This document shows, in pieces, positions 52,809-64,000 of a DNA stretch of 64,000 nt. The translations under genes and the position numbers were made by a program. Source of the stretch: Enoplolaimus lenunculus. Lineage: Eukaryota > Nematoda > Enoplea > Enoplida > Thoracostomopsidae. Location of the stretch: assembly GCA_030248215.1 (NCBI GenBank), contig JASANG010002365.1, forward strand, positions 1 to 64,000, given 5' to 3'. Position 1 is the first letter of the stretch, and each line of letters opens with the position of its first letter. The notes under the pieces were generated by a model. That model did no database searches. It worked only from the letters and a program-made list of their open reading frames with translations, and was not told where the DNA came from.

Positions 52809-53385
52809 ATCTTGGTGTTGATCACAAACCTTTTAAAAATGATAAAATTCTTCTCTCAAAACTGTTTGATATTGATTTATATAAAACATAACGTCGCAAA
52901 TTGGAAGCATATGTTCCCACAACCAGATCCAGGAACGTGTAGCACGGTGCACACTCCCCCATCAGAAAATATTTTGTGATAAAATGGTAAGGTCCCTGCC
53001 TTACAATTAATCCCCATCCCACACATAATATTGGCACATATATAACATACAGTAAAAATTGCGTTTCGATAAATATTTGCCAACTTGCCTCCCGTTAGAA
53101 AATACTAAATCCGCCGCTGAGTGTACCACCAAAATAATTGGCTGGGGTGTGCATTAGGGATTAGCGAACAAAATTTTAAATGAACTTCGACAGATGTAAA
53201 TTTTTAATTTTTTTGGCAGTATTAACCCCAAATCTATACGAAAATATACTTAAGAAACACCAAGCAGAATACAGGTACTAGGGTATTAATATCTCGCAGC
53301 CCCTGAAGTCTTCAGTTATAAGTGATGCTCAAAAATGCTAATTTCAGCCGTGTTCCGCGTTTACTTTCACTGATTAAGGTTAAAT

Positions 53386-53608
53386 GGCCCATATTCTCAA
53401 ATGCGTATAGCACCTATCATCAGTTAGCGATAGGATTTCAAACCGACGAAACGCTGCTATTGAAGATCTCAAAATTGGTACAGCAGTAAGGCAACTCAAA
53501 TGCAAACAATGCGCTGAATTTCGAACCTCACTATGCGCTGGTGCTAAAGTTACAGGAGCTATCGCCAACTGGTGATAGGTGCAACACATATTTGAGAATA
53601 CGGGCTCT
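53386..53608. mobile_element. Family F MITE
   Basis: Ends GGCCCATATTCTCAAATGCG and ATTTGAGAATACGGGC, with the inner arms GCACCTATCATCAGTTAGCG and CGCCAACTGGTGATAGGTGC. Confidence 0.85.
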
Positions 53609-56600
53609 TATCCGTATTTTTCGCTATTGACTGAAACTGACTGTGTTGTTCAAAATTATTTTCTAACATAAATATTAATGTGTTTTAATAAACAAACAAT
53701 ATAATTTGAACGTAAAAATCTTTTATATGATTTTTAAAACAAAGCAATGTTAACTAAATATACTACTGAAATTGGTAAATTTGGCCACAATTCGAGTTTC
53801 AGGAGCTGGTTTAGTATTGTTCGTTAGAATAGGTTTAGCAAGAAAAGCATAGGCTCATACAATTTTCGTCCCACAATTTAAAGCCTAATCAGGACTAATT
53901 TTGACGTCTATTTGAAACGCTAATCTTCAGCCTAAGCGAAAGCCTAAACCTAAAAGTCGTCTTAAAGTCTACGTTATATCGCAATCTGATGAATTAAGCA
54001 CCGGCTCGGAGCAATCTCGCCCCACAACCAGGAACTCTTTTATTTGTTTTTATTGTTTTTAATTTGATTTTTATCTAAATTTGTAACTTTAGTCAAAATA
54101 GATTTCCAAATTTTTGAACAAAATTTCCACTCTAGGCAAGACGAGTTTTTCATCATAGAATGGTTTTTATGCTGTTCTTAGGGACTACAGCGCCTATGCC
54201 ATCGTCTCCAATAGTTGCAGGCACCAGGAGATGTGTACAAGAATCAAACATTACATATGTTGCAGCTCAAGTCGTATTTCAGCCCAATTCTGAATTGGGA
54301 TAGTCCACAGTCGAATTTACGACTTGGGATAGCCCCAGGGCACAATCATGTCTGATAAAGCTGTGCGTTTTCTGATTGGTTACTTGATATTTGTAATACT
54401 GCGTGAGACCACTTTGCTCACTGAAACAAACTGTTTGGTAGCCAATAGCTAACGCTTACTTACCCAAACAGAAAAGAATATTTGCATTAGCTAAACGTAT
54501 TTGACTATGTCACTAAGGTAGTAAACCAATCAAAAAGTGTGCACTTGTGCCAGAGAAAAAATTGCACCGTGGACTACCTGAAGCCGTAATTCCGCCCTGC
54601 ACTAGCCCAATTCGGAGTTGGGCTGAATTATGACTAGGGCTACGACACTTATACGTAGTAAAAACTTTTGTTTAATTGAATTTTAGTAATAACACTTGTT
54701 TTAAAGAATACAAGAAGCAAAAAACGGCTCGAAAAATTTTGAATTCAGTTATTCACACTTTAACAAACCATATTTACTAAAATTCTGGTGTCAATATCCG
54801 ATATTTTAAATCACTTCCAATCTGCATCAGTTTTTTTTCTTCAAAATCAATAAGAGATATTTCAAACGAAAATCTGATGATTTTAACTGAATATATCAAA
54901 TTTCTATCGCATCGTACTTATCTAATCGAATTCAAACAACGACTGAATGCTGGAATCATTCGTATATGAAAAATCTATTTTTTGCTAATTTTATGAAACC
55001 AAAATAAACCAAAGCCCAATTCACACTTACAAGTTTTTTCTGCGAGAACTTGAAGCTGTAAATGGACTGCAGAACTTGCATTTTTCCTCAGCCAATGACA
55101 TAGCGGCTAAGCGGAAGAATTTTTGTTGCCGGATACATAAGTGCCATGGTTCGCATAGGTTGTATCCCCCTCAAATGAAGGGGGTAGGCCAAAAACGCAA
55201 CGTGTGCCGGGTACATTCTTTTCTACACACAATGTGCTCAGTTGCTTACTCTTGTTGAAGTATACATCATCCACTATTGATAATACTGATGTACATCATG
55301 TACTCTGCTTTGTTTGTTCTAACTCACCAAAAATTCGTGTTTGTCAACTTTTAAAGATATTAACCGCTTGTCAGCGACTTTATAATTTAATTTTAATATT
55401 TGTTGTCCCGCGCAAACAAATTAGATACAGCTAAAGAAATCACTCAAACAAAACTTAAAACTTGAAAATGTGACGTGCTAGGAAATATTGAATCTTGTGG
55501 AACACTTGTTTCTAATGCTACGCAACGACTACAACAGCTTGTAAGCTTCAAATTCTCTCTATAGAGTTCCAGTGAAGACTAGTGTAACTGTATTTAAATT
55601 AAAAACAATGACATCTTGTTTCAGCTTTAAAATTCATTCCTTCAACCCGCATCTTGTGAAACCGGATGTGGTTTTGAATTTTGAAATAAGTTCAAAAAAT
55701 TTGAATTGTCTTATATAGCATTTTGTCTCTGCTAAATTTAAAACGCACTTTTAGCATTAAATTCAAATGGAAAGTATCGGTTTTGAAAATGTGGAGACCG
55801 GGCCAGTAGCCTATGGGGGGTAGGGGTGTTGCGGCCACCTGGAAACATTTCACTCCATCTAGAAAAAGTTTATCCTTGATTGTAGGTCAACAAAAACGAG
55901 TTGTATGCCCCCTTCAGAAATTTTTTAGCTTCCCTTATAAGGAAGCTGGCTACAAGCCTGATTGGGAAACTCTTTGCTGCACAATGCCAGTGTTTGTAAA
56001 TATTCAATGACCCGAAATATATGGTGTCAAAATTGTTCTCAGATAACCAATATAGTTTACTCGGCTCTTGGCAATAAAATAGCTGAACGCAAAAGTGCTA
56101 GTCATAAACGCCAACAAAACAAATAAATACGCTACTGAACCAAAAATGAACGGACCGCAGTAAAAAATGAAAATAGTAAAAATTTCAACAATTTAACCTT
56201 GTAAACGAGTGACAAAAACCAAAAAATATCAGCAAAAATAAAAACTCAATTGAAAGCCGAAGTGCCTAATACTCAAACCGCTGGTGTGTCCAGAGCGAAA
56301 CACGCAAGACATGGTCCCTAAAAGGAATAAAAAGCTAAAATTTTGTGTTAATAAGCACTAAAATTGGATTTGGCGTTTCGCTCGGTTCGCTTGCTTTCAT
56401 TTTTTACTGTCGCACACGCGGTTCCGCCGACAGAAATTTACGAAACCACCACAGAGAGTGAAAATGCTGAATATAATATACTTTGAACGGATGTTTTAAA
56501 ATTCGCACAATATGCTGTATTAAAATATGTAAATACGACATTATAAACATAAAAACAAACACAAACTATAAAGCGTGTGTTGTATAACTTTTTGCTAGAT

Positions 56601-56859
56601 TAAGCTAGTTTTCGACAAAATTTCAAATTTAAATTGTAAAATCCACCAATGTCAGCCTATTCAAACTGAAGTTTCATTGCGTTCAACTGAAACTATTAAT
56701 AAACAATGTTCAGAAACAAAAATAGTTAAAATTATGACAATAGACCTAAAGGCTAAAACTATAAACATTTGAGTAAATTGCCCGAGTTACAATTGCTTGT
56801 TCAGGGCGACCAATGTCGGGTCGACGTGTCTTCTCACTCGAGTTTGTAGTAAAGGGTCA

Positions 56860-56960
56860 TCCACGTTTAAACGCACGCACTAGTGTAAAAACTGTTCCAA
56901 CCACCTCGTTCGGAAGTGCATATAAAACAACATTCTGGTTTGGGATTTGAGACAACTCCA
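56860..56960 (-). CDS. Candidate exon, unknown protein
   Basis: A minus-strand segment reads ELSQIPNQNVVLYALPNEVV then GTVFTLVRAFKRG and a stop. Its composition looks protein-like, while the frame upstream of it runs into a repeat (56955-57140). Family and splice sites not established. Confidence 0.25.
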
Positions 56961-57175
56961 GTAGTGTAGTAGTCGGGTTCGTAGCCAAGGGGGCATGGCA
57001 GGGAAAGCTGAGCCCTCCTGGAATAATTTTGGCACCACCCTCGACGATTTTCAATCTAACTTGTAAGTCATTGAAAACCCTTGACTGCCCCTCCTGAAAA
57101 ATTCCCCCCCCCTTAGCAAGGTGAGCTGGCTACGGGCCTGATAGTAGTAAATGTTCTTACTCAATACGAACAGGT

Positions 57176-57296
57176 CAGGGCAAAATATATGTGTTTCCAT
57201 AAGTTCAGGACGCTCGAAACCTAATTTACCAGCAGATACAATGAATCTTTTCCATATATCAATACATAACAGCGCGGAGCAGCTATTATAACACAA
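57176..57296 (-). CDS. Candidate exon, possibly calponin-homology-like
   Basis: Minus strand, encodes IDIWKRFIVSAGKLGFERPE then LMETHIFCPDLFVLS with a good donor TTGA|GTAAGA. The pattern loosely resembles the calponin-homology stretch where a helix is followed by F-A-DLF. Resemblance is weak and no other CH segment was located. Confidence 0.3.
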
Positions 57297-57659
57297 TGTT
57301 TACAGTCCTTTACAAGGGACTCATGACAAATCAAGTTGTTATCCAGGGCATATGGACGTATTCAATGCTATGCATGCGGCGTGTTAATAATTGTCGCAAT
57401 AGTTTCAAAATAACCAGTGGACGTTTTGAGTACTGCAACAACTGAACCTCTGGGAGCAACGTAGGGCAAAAAAGGTAACTCAATTTTTTTACAGTAGCGC
57501 TTGCGTTTTAACGTGGATTACCCATAATTGTGACAATTTACTGTTACAATGTTAAAATCATTTTATTGAATATATTTCTGATAAAAGCTGTCGCTGTAAA
57601 ACATGGCGTTCCGAGAAATTTGGATTGAAGAAGCCGCATCCTGCCAGCTTTGTGCCTTT

Positions 57660-59160
57660 GGTTTCCACCTAAAAGGTGAAATTTAGAACCCTTTAACTGT
57701 AGGCGAGATGCGGAAAACGGGAAAAGTGGAAAAGTGGAAAATTCTCAAGCGGAGGTAGAAGATTCGTTTTGGTTCGTAGGGACAGTTAGAGGTGTAGGCA
57801 AAGTTCGGAAAACGGGATAAGTGGAAATTTTAATGCCTAGATTTTTCTTTGGTTGGTAGGAAAAATCTGAAACATAGGTTTTGGTTGTGAAACCGGAATA
57901 TCTAAACGCCTAGATTTACCATGGGTGGGTTGGTAGGGAAAATCTGAAGCACAGGTTTTGTTTGGAAAACGGGAAAAGTGGAAAATTAAAATGCTTAGAT
58001 TATCCACTGTTTGGTAAGAAATACCTGCAGCATAGGTTTTGGTTGCAAAATGGGAAAAGTGGATAATTTAAAAGCCTAGATTTTCCCTTGGTTAGTGAGA
58101 AAAATCTGAAGCATATGTTTTGGTTGGAAACCGGGATAAGTGATAAATTTAAACGCTTAGATTTTCAATGAGTTGGCAGGGAAAATCAGATACAGTCATA
58201 GAGCCCGATTGATAAATGCGTACTTTAGTGACCCGAATAATGGAGGACTGATATTTATTTGGCCTCTCCAGAGGGTACCCCCCTGTTATTCGGTTACGGA
58301 CTGTTATTTATTTTTAACCCACGCTCCGCCACCATTCGTTACATATATAGCCGGTACTGCAATTATCCGTTCAATTAAATATTTATTTGTCTTGTGTCAG
58401 CTGCTTGAGCGATAATACAAGGTATACTTAAGTTTCGAACTCAAAATATTTGGTCCTGGAGTCATTTATGCGCTACAATTATATACGGGTAATTGACATT
58501 TATGGTATCTAATTAGGGTTTAAGGACTCTTACGGACTCTTCTTAGGAATAGGACTCCTATTGATTCGGAAACAAAATGGGGACCCCCTCTTATTCGGGT
58601 CAATACAGTACCTAATCTAGGCATTTGAATTTTTTAGTTTTCCCGTTTTCCAATAATTCCCACGATTTTCTCTACCAAAACCAAACTAGGAAAAGTCCGG
58701 GCAGTTAACCAAACAATGAAATTTTAGGTGTTTAAATTTTACACTTTTCCCGTTTTCCAAACAAATTTTACGCTTCAGACTTTCTCTACCAAATCTGGGA
58801 ATATTTAGTTTGAATTCATTACCAAACCAGAAAAACTCCGGGCGTTGGAATTTTCCACTTTTCCCATTTTCCAAACAAAACCTGCGCTTTAGACTTTCCC
58901 TACGAATCCTTGGTATATTTATACGTTTGAATTCCCTACCAAACCAGAAAAAGTCCTGACGTTGGAATTTTCCACTTTTTCCATTTTCCTGACAAAACCA
59001 ATGCTTCAGAATTTACCTGCCAACCCAGGAATACTCTAAGCGCTTAAAACTTTGCCAGTTTTCCCGTTTTTCAAACAAACTTTACACTACAGGTTTTCCC
59101 TACCGAACCAGGGATTATCCAGACTTATGAATTTTCCACTTTTACCCTGCAAAACCAATC
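57660..59160. repeat. Large inverted repeat of GGGAAAAGTGGAAAA units
   Basis: The left arm (about 57660-58190) has about six units of 90-100 bp with GGTTTTGGTTGGAAAACGGG and AAAAGTGGAAAATT. The right arm (about 58615-59160) holds the same units inverted (AATTTTCCACTTTTCCC). A family I element occupies the centre. Confidence 0.8.
58221..58610. mobile_element. Family I TIR element at the centre of the inverted repeat
   Basis: Ends TACTTTAGTGACCCGAATAA and TTATTCGGGTCAATACAGTA. The internal part matches 43257-43581 (TTATTCGGTTACGGACTG). Confidence 0.8.
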
Positions 59161-59484
59161 CCTGTGGTTTTTCCTACACTGCAAAAAATGGTGAGTCAAA
59201 TTGACTCTCTCCGAAATAGGCTCTACGGGACTACACAAACTGAGTCAAATTGGACTCCGCCAGAGTCATACATAGAGACTCATAATCAATTTGACTCTGC
59301 CATCAATACCAATTTCAGCCCCAGAACAGACTCCCCTGTGTACCAAACCAGTGGAACATCAAGCCGTCATGCATAGAGTGGCTAAGTTTCAAAAATGTTT
59401 TAACATTTTTCTGCCAACAAAGTTGAGGCGTGCTAAAATATTCACCAGGTTTTCTGAAATTTTAAAGAAAAAATAGCTGATGCA

Positions 59485-59590
59485 TCGAAATTTTTAAGAT
59501 TTCAGATAAACTTCGTAATTTTTATTTAATTTCGAACAATTACAGCATATCTGCAATGAAAAATGGCGGAGATATACACGTGATTTTCGT
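59485..59590 (+). pseudogene. Broken copy of the ORF at 60434-60662
   Basis: ATGCATCGAAATTTTTAAG through ACAGCATATCTGCAATG matches 15010-14930 (minus) nearly base for base and the intact ORF more loosely. Inverted relative to 60.6 kb, about 1 kb away. Confidence 0.5.
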
Positions 59591-60433
59591 AACTAATTTT
59601 CAGCGATCAAACAGAATTTACGCCTTCTCTATTTAGCGGAAACGGAAACGGAAACGACAGATTTTTACCGGAAACGGAAATCCGGATACAATCTGATATC
59701 ACAGACTTTCGATAGTATTGAAACTGTGTAAGTTAATACGCCGGAACGCAACGTATAGCAGAAATCAAATATATGAACCCATATTTCATTGCAAAATTAA
59801 ATGCAGAAACAAAATTGCATCGCACAGTTTCACATAATTTACGGTTACATTTGGACACGTATTTTTACATTGTTTATATATTTTGTTCCACTTTCTAGAC
59901 GCAACGAAACTAATGAAAAAACGAAAACGGCCGCAACTTTGCATTAAAGATAATCTGCGACCTTGTTATTCCAAAATTATTATAATATAAAAATACAGAT
60001 CATTAATGATATTCACTTTCTGCTCAAAATCCCAAGCATGCCACTTTTGTTATTCTAAATACATTGGGATTTTCTTTATCTCAGTATAGCGTGGATTGGA
60101 AAGGAATGCATTTTAATATTTGACATGCCAGAAGCCTAAACCAATTGATGCAGAATGCATATCTAAATTGATTGGGTTTCGTGTCTGTAAATTCAATAAA
60201 ATAAAATGAGCGGACAATCAATTGCTGTCGCCCAGCTTGTGTTATGTCTTGAAACTGAGAAATCTAGTCTTGTGTTTCAGAAAACTTAGAGTTTTGTAAG
60301 TTTTCCGCACAAAACCAACGTCTTTGATTTTCCATTCCAAACTTTTACAGTTTAAATAAATATCATTTTCCTGTTTTCCGAAAAATCGTACGTGGTAAAA
60401 TCTGCACTGTGGAAATTTTATATATACCATACC

Positions 60434-60662
60434 TTCTAGTTTTCCTCTTTTCCAATAAAAACCTGTTAGCATCCAGCCAAATCGGCGTTTGTTTAGGTTC
60501 AATTTGTGTACCGAAAAAACAGAATATTCCGCTATTTTTTATATCAGTTTCAAAACGCAGTTTTTCATCACAGATATGCTGCAGTTCGGCATGACAATAT
60601 AAACTACCCAGTTCATATAAATTCTTAAAATTTTGAGAACGCTCACTATCGTTTCGATCCAT
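60434..60662 (-). CDS. Candidate first exon, unknown protein
   Basis: An ATG at 60662 opens MDRNDSERSQNFKNLYELGS, continuing through CHAELQHICDEKLRFETDIK and IEPKQTPIWLDANRFLLEKR to a donor-like AGAAG|GTATGG. Not recognised. It is charged, with no signal peptide or membrane helix. Two decayed copies exist in the window. It could be the first exon of a minus-strand gene or part of a repeat. It does not resemble the IDE leader. Confidence 0.35.
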
Positions 60663-61234
60663 GTTAATACTTTGTAGGGCTGATTAGTCTATAATATCAG
60701 TTTTTTACGTATTTTCCGTTATAATGCACTATTCAATTTTTGAAATAGCAAAATAAGAAAAAACCTGTACTGCTGAATTTGTTATTTTTCAAGTGTTTCA
60801 ATTAAATAACTTCCGAAGTTTTAAACAAACCTACGTAAAATGGTTTGTAAACATATTATGCTTTAAGTAAATGAATGATCTTAAAAGGTATCTTGATGAC
60901 TAATATACCTAGTATAGTAGGGTTTTCTGCAAATTGGTATTTACTTAGCTAGGTGTCGAGTTATACAGCTAAATTTTTTGAGTATTTTACGGCTCAATTC
61001 TCATCTCGTTAAAAATTGTCATTTACAGCCGATTTTACATTTTCGACGATTAATTTCAATTAGAATAACACCTGGGTTCCCGGTTAAATGTTGATTTTAA
61101 GATTGCGTCTTAATTTACGTCTAGAACTTAACCAAGCCATTTTAACTTTGATCCTTGGCGCACATATGGCATCGACTGCGGAGATTTCCACCGATCCTCA
61201 ATGTTCATCGACAGAAGCCGCAAATGGTGATTGC

Positions 61235-61384
61235 ATGAATATCGTAATATTTAAAAAGAAGCGACCAAAGCATGGCATTCGATCTCGAGGTTCTCATTGC
61301 ACCTCTGGTGATCCTCAGCAAAGCAACAGCGACGACGAAGATGACAAAGCAATAACATTATCTAAAGATATACGTGAATTACAG
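61235..61384 (+). CDS. C9orf78-like exon 1
   Basis: Basic start FKKKRPKHGIRSR, acidic SDDEDD, then LSKDIRELQ. Donor CAG|GTGAAC, phase 0. Confidence 0.8.
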
Positions 61385-63953
61385 GTGAACATTTGCTACT
61401 GGAACTTTCTTGCCATAGCTTAGTTAACAGTGCCATAAGTTTAGTAGGCTATTGTGCGATGGTTTTAATTCTGAGTGTTTGCTGCTGATAATGAGGAGCA
61501 TTCCTACGAGGTTTCGATACCAAGACGCATGGCCAACAAATGCCTAGTTTAACGAGCTACCTCTGAGCCATGCCACTTCACAATCGGCTGTTGAGTTTTT
61601 AACTAAACTCTGCTAGCGCGTATTTTGATTCGTGCATGTTTTTACTGCTGCTGCATATGAACACACTACGTATGCATCAGCATTTTACCAGTGTGCTGCA
61701 TAAGCATGAGGTTTACACTTGCCGGTATCGGTATTTCACATCTGTCGGTTTTTTTCACAAGTTTCATTCTTGACCGTCAACTTAGTATTTTGTTCTAGCG
61801 CGGCAGTTTGCCATTACGCTCCCACCGTGGTCTTCATATTTTAAGATGGGATGGCTAGGCTACGACTGTTATTAGCTCTGCGTGTTTACAGCTGAAGTTG
61901 ACTGGCGTTCTTCGAGGTTTTAATTCCATGATCCGTGGCTTACAGATTCTCACTCCAGCATACTGCTACTTAACCACGCCCCTTCACAACCAGATGTAAT
62001 TTTATGCCGGAACCAAGAATCTGATCCAACCTTGATATGCATCAGAATTTTACGTATGTGCAGCATCAGCATGACGTTTTTACTTGCGTTCATGCATCCA
62101 CATGTCACAAGGGAACCCCGTTTATAGCTGGTTATCTTTTATTATCATATAACTGATTTCTTGTCATTACTTTAATCCAGCTATAAAGTTTAAATTATTG
62201 TGTTTAGAAGCTACGGAAGCGACCTTCTGGATTGAGTGTTGAATCACTAGCGTCAAATGAGCCGGTGAAAGAAAGTACAGAAACGTTTGATACAAATGAT
62301 CCGTTTAAATTAAAGGTTCAGCATTCATTTTAAATGTATTTTCGGTTAATAAAAACTACAGACATAATCGAGTTTAAATCGAATGTCAAAAGAAACCTAA
62401 GCAATTTGATTGACTAAACTTAGTTTACATTTGGTATGTTTGCATATATAACATTGTTCTATATGTATTGAAGATGAAATTATAATTCTGCTTTTTAAGA
62501 CTGGTGGAGTCGTTGACTTGAAGAAACTGAAACGATCTGAATGGGACGATGTAGATGTTGAAGAAAACATTAAACAAACATTCAGTCGAGAGTCTCATTT
62601 ACGGCGAGTTTTACACATTATTTCAACTGGTTATACATGATTATTATTGGTCAATTTCAGGTAGTGCTAAATCAAGGTTTTTATATGTGTACGTAATTGT
62701 GTTGACATTTTTGCATGCGTAGATATATCTTTTGTACCAATGGCCAATCGTATTGATAGGCTTTAACAGATAGGGAGCGATCGCCAATTTGTGCAACTAC
62801 TCATTATTGTACCGATCGCCTATCAACGCATGGATGTATACAAGGGGAAATTGAAGGCATATATAATCGTTTCTGAAATTTGTGGAGCAACGGGAAAGGT
62901 ATTTTCTCAGATTTGAATAAGCAGCGGTATTGTGAAGGCTGAAAATCTTCTCACTTGCTGTGGTTGCTCGTGAAAAACTTTAACATAACAGCATATCCTG
63001 CCCTATAACATTGTCCCTACTTGAAATTAAATCTTTGCTAAGCCCCAGTTCGAAGCAGTTAATAACAACTTATGCTTGTTTGTTGTTTTTCATCCATATC
63101 AATTTTTTTAATTTTTTTGTGTACTTAAGTACGTACGTGTATGTGTAAGTGTTGTTGAATTGCTGCAGAGATAGGTGTTTGGTACGTACAGATGTTTCAA
63201 TTGCCTATCCGTATGATGGCCAATTGGTAAGATAGGTGTTTGGTACATGACATTAGATCTACCTTTGATCACTGTTGCAATGCTTAGCTGTGTACTTACA
63301 CTTACACAGTGTATATTTTTGTTTTAGAGATGAAGATGAGGAAATGAGAAAGTACGTCGAAGAAGAACTCGCTGTGAGAACCGGGAAAAAGAGTGCTGCC
63401 GAAGCTGAAGAGAGCGATGCTGGAACTTCAAGCAACCAGGTTAAATATGTTTTTACACCTGCACGTATTTCGACGAAATTCCGTAAACACATCCCTGAGC
63501 CGGACAGCGACATATTTTGGAAGCGGATGTTGCATATCGTTTTGGTTTTGTGCGACTTATTTCTTTTGTATTATGTTTTTTATTTCAAATGTTTTGAAGC
63601 TTTAAATTCTATTCTTTTCAAACAATTTGTTTCTTTAAAAATAGTTCGTGTTGTACTTTATTACGTACAAGCTTGTGAATGTAGATTGTGCATTACATTA
63701 TTATACAGTGGCACTGTGTTTACTTGCGTTTATTTCGACCTAAATTAAACCTAAGTATATAGTTTTCTTTAATGAACTTGCAACTGTATTTTACGATTAA
63801 ACTAAGCTATTATTGTTGTCCTAACGTAACAGGATTCTAAAATTGAAGAAGAAATGTTTCAACTGCCTGATCGACTGAAAAAGTATCAAAGTACAAAAAC
63901 AGAAGAAATGTTGTCGAATCAGATGTTGTCTGGTATTCCAGAAGTTGATTTAG
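61235..63953 (+). CDS. C9orf78/TLS1-family spliceosome-associated protein, 5' part
   Basis: Exons 61235-61384, 62208-62315, 62500-62629, 63330-63439 and 63833-63953 encode a protein collinear with human C9orf78 (TLS1 homologue), a small, largely disordered nuclear protein reported in spliceosomes. Matches: LSKDIRELQ|KLRKRPSGL to ETREVQNLRKRPNGV; NDPFKLK|TGGVVDLKKLK to DDPFQMKTGGMVDMKKLK; DEDEEMRKYVEEEL to DEDADMMKYIETEL; TKTEEMLSNQMLSGIPEVDL identical. The start ATG at 61235 (MNIVIFKKKRPK) fits the family start; in-frame ATGs at 61166 and 61088 are alternatives. The exon 3 end is uncertain. The gene runs off the right edge, so its C-terminal half is missing. Confidence 0.9.
61430..62200. other. 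Intron 1 of the C9orf78-like gene
   Basis: No gene or named repeat seen. Two diverged blocks at about 61480-61700 and 61880-62100 resemble each other (GGTTT-AT-CCAAGA-GCATGGC, then TGCATCAGCATTTTAC versus TGCATCAGAATTTTAC), suggesting an old local duplication. Confidence 0.4.
62208..62315 (+). CDS. C9orf78-like exon 2
   Basis: Acceptor TTGTGTTTAG, encodes KLRKRPSGLSVESLASNEPV through DPFKLK, donor AAG|GTTCAG; phase 0 at both ends. Confidence 0.9.
62500..62629 (+). CDS. C9orf78-like exon 3 (3' end uncertain)
   Basis: Encodes TGGVVDLKKLKRSEWDDVDV through FSRESHLRR. Family similarity ends at 62606 (CGGCGA|GTTTTA), but that phase does not join exon 4; the next donor in the right phase is ACTG|GTTATA at 62629, which adds VLHIIST. 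Confidence 0.75.
63330..63439 (+). CDS. C9orf78-like exon 4
   Basis: Encodes DEDEEMRKYVEEELAVRTGK then KSAAEAEESDAGTSSNQ. Acceptor TTTTAGAG, donor CCAG|GTTAAA. The long frame through the following intron is read-through. Confidence 0.85.
63833..63953 (+). CDS. C9orf78-like exon 5
   Basis: Acceptor CGTAACAG. Encodes DSKIEEEMFQLPDRLKKYQS then TKTEEMLSNQMLSGIPEVDL. Donor TTTAG|GTAAAC, phase 1. The next exon is beyond the window. Confidence 0.92.
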
Positions 63954-64000
63954 GTAAACATTCTGATGGTTTCATATTTGAATATAAATTAACGTTCTTT

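Larger units (their letters stand above)
46840..60433. other. Repeat-rich region upstream of the IDE exons found
   Basis: It should contain the IDE leader exon and promoter, which I could not identify. Contents: family I fragment (about 46970-47170), GC-rich open frames (48.5-49.0 kb), family I, C and F MITEs, a microsatellite block (52.5-52.8 kb), a large inverted repeat (57.6-59.2 kb) and two weak minus-strand exon candidates near 57 kb. About 53.6-56.8 kb has no gene I can support. Confidence 0.45.

Noticed and set aside
60434-60662. Leader exon of insulin-degrading enzyme
   Set aside because: No resemblance to the family N-terminus and more than 13 kb away; it has decayed copies elsewhere in the window.
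63275-63748. 157-aa frame as a complete gene
   Set aside because: Only 63330-63439 is coding (C9orf78-like exon 4); the rest is intron read-through, shown by the homologous next exon at 63833.

Overview
The window looks like nuclear DNA of an invertebrate animal. It is AT-rich, its genes are split by many GT-AG introns, and it carries a transmembrane tyrosine kinase, a glucose-6-phosphatase-family protein and an insulin-degrading enzyme. I could not place it more precisely. It is unusually crowded with short non-coding DNA transposons (MITEs). I saw no rRNA, CRISPR, LTR element or LINE coding sequence.

Layout. (1) 1942-3804 (+): an intronless 620-aa transmembrane tyrosine kinase with a very short ectodomain, followed at once by a CpG-rich foldback element and an AATAAA. 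(2) 5809-6078: a duplicated, donorless copy of exon 1 of the next gene. (3) 15872-21018 (+): a six-exon glucose-6-phosphatase-like gene, about 407 aa, in which the residue matching the catalytic nucleophile His is Asn. (4) 46839 down to 24302 (-): an insulin-degrading enzyme (M16 metalloprotease), rebuilt from 22 coding exons. All splice phases agree and give 961 codons to the stop; only the N-terminal leader exon was not found. Genes 3 and 4 converge on about 21.0-24.3 kb. (5) 46.84-61.1 kb: mostly repeats, with three weak minus-strand exon candidates. (6) 61235 to past 63953 (+): the first five exons of a C9orf78/TLS1-type spliceosome-associated protein, running off the right edge.

Repeats. 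At least ten MITE families recur: A (CACTGTAAATT ends, arrays of AACTCA/TGAGTT palindromes); B (TTAA-flanked, CCCTTTCTCAC ends, with an internal tRNA-like box A/box B cassette); C (GGCCCATGTAAAG ends, 8-bp target duplication, internal TTAGGC hexamers); D (TGTTACTTTAAGGGGCG ends); E (CpG-rich foldbacks with GGGTTGCG ends, one grown into a 30-bp minisatellite); F (long CCCATATTCTCAAAT ends); G and H (hAT-like, 8-bp target duplications); I (TACTGTAGTGACCC ends); J (TTA-flanked, about 46-bp ends). Several are nested, and several lie within 30 bp of splice sites or stop codons of the genes above. The duplicated block around glucose-6-phosphatase exon 1 preserves one empty and one filled site for two families, which dates those insertions after the duplication.

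The genes do not form a pathway. Glucose-6-phosphatase and insulin-degrading enzyme are both linked to glucose physiology in vertebrates, but their proximity here is probably chance.
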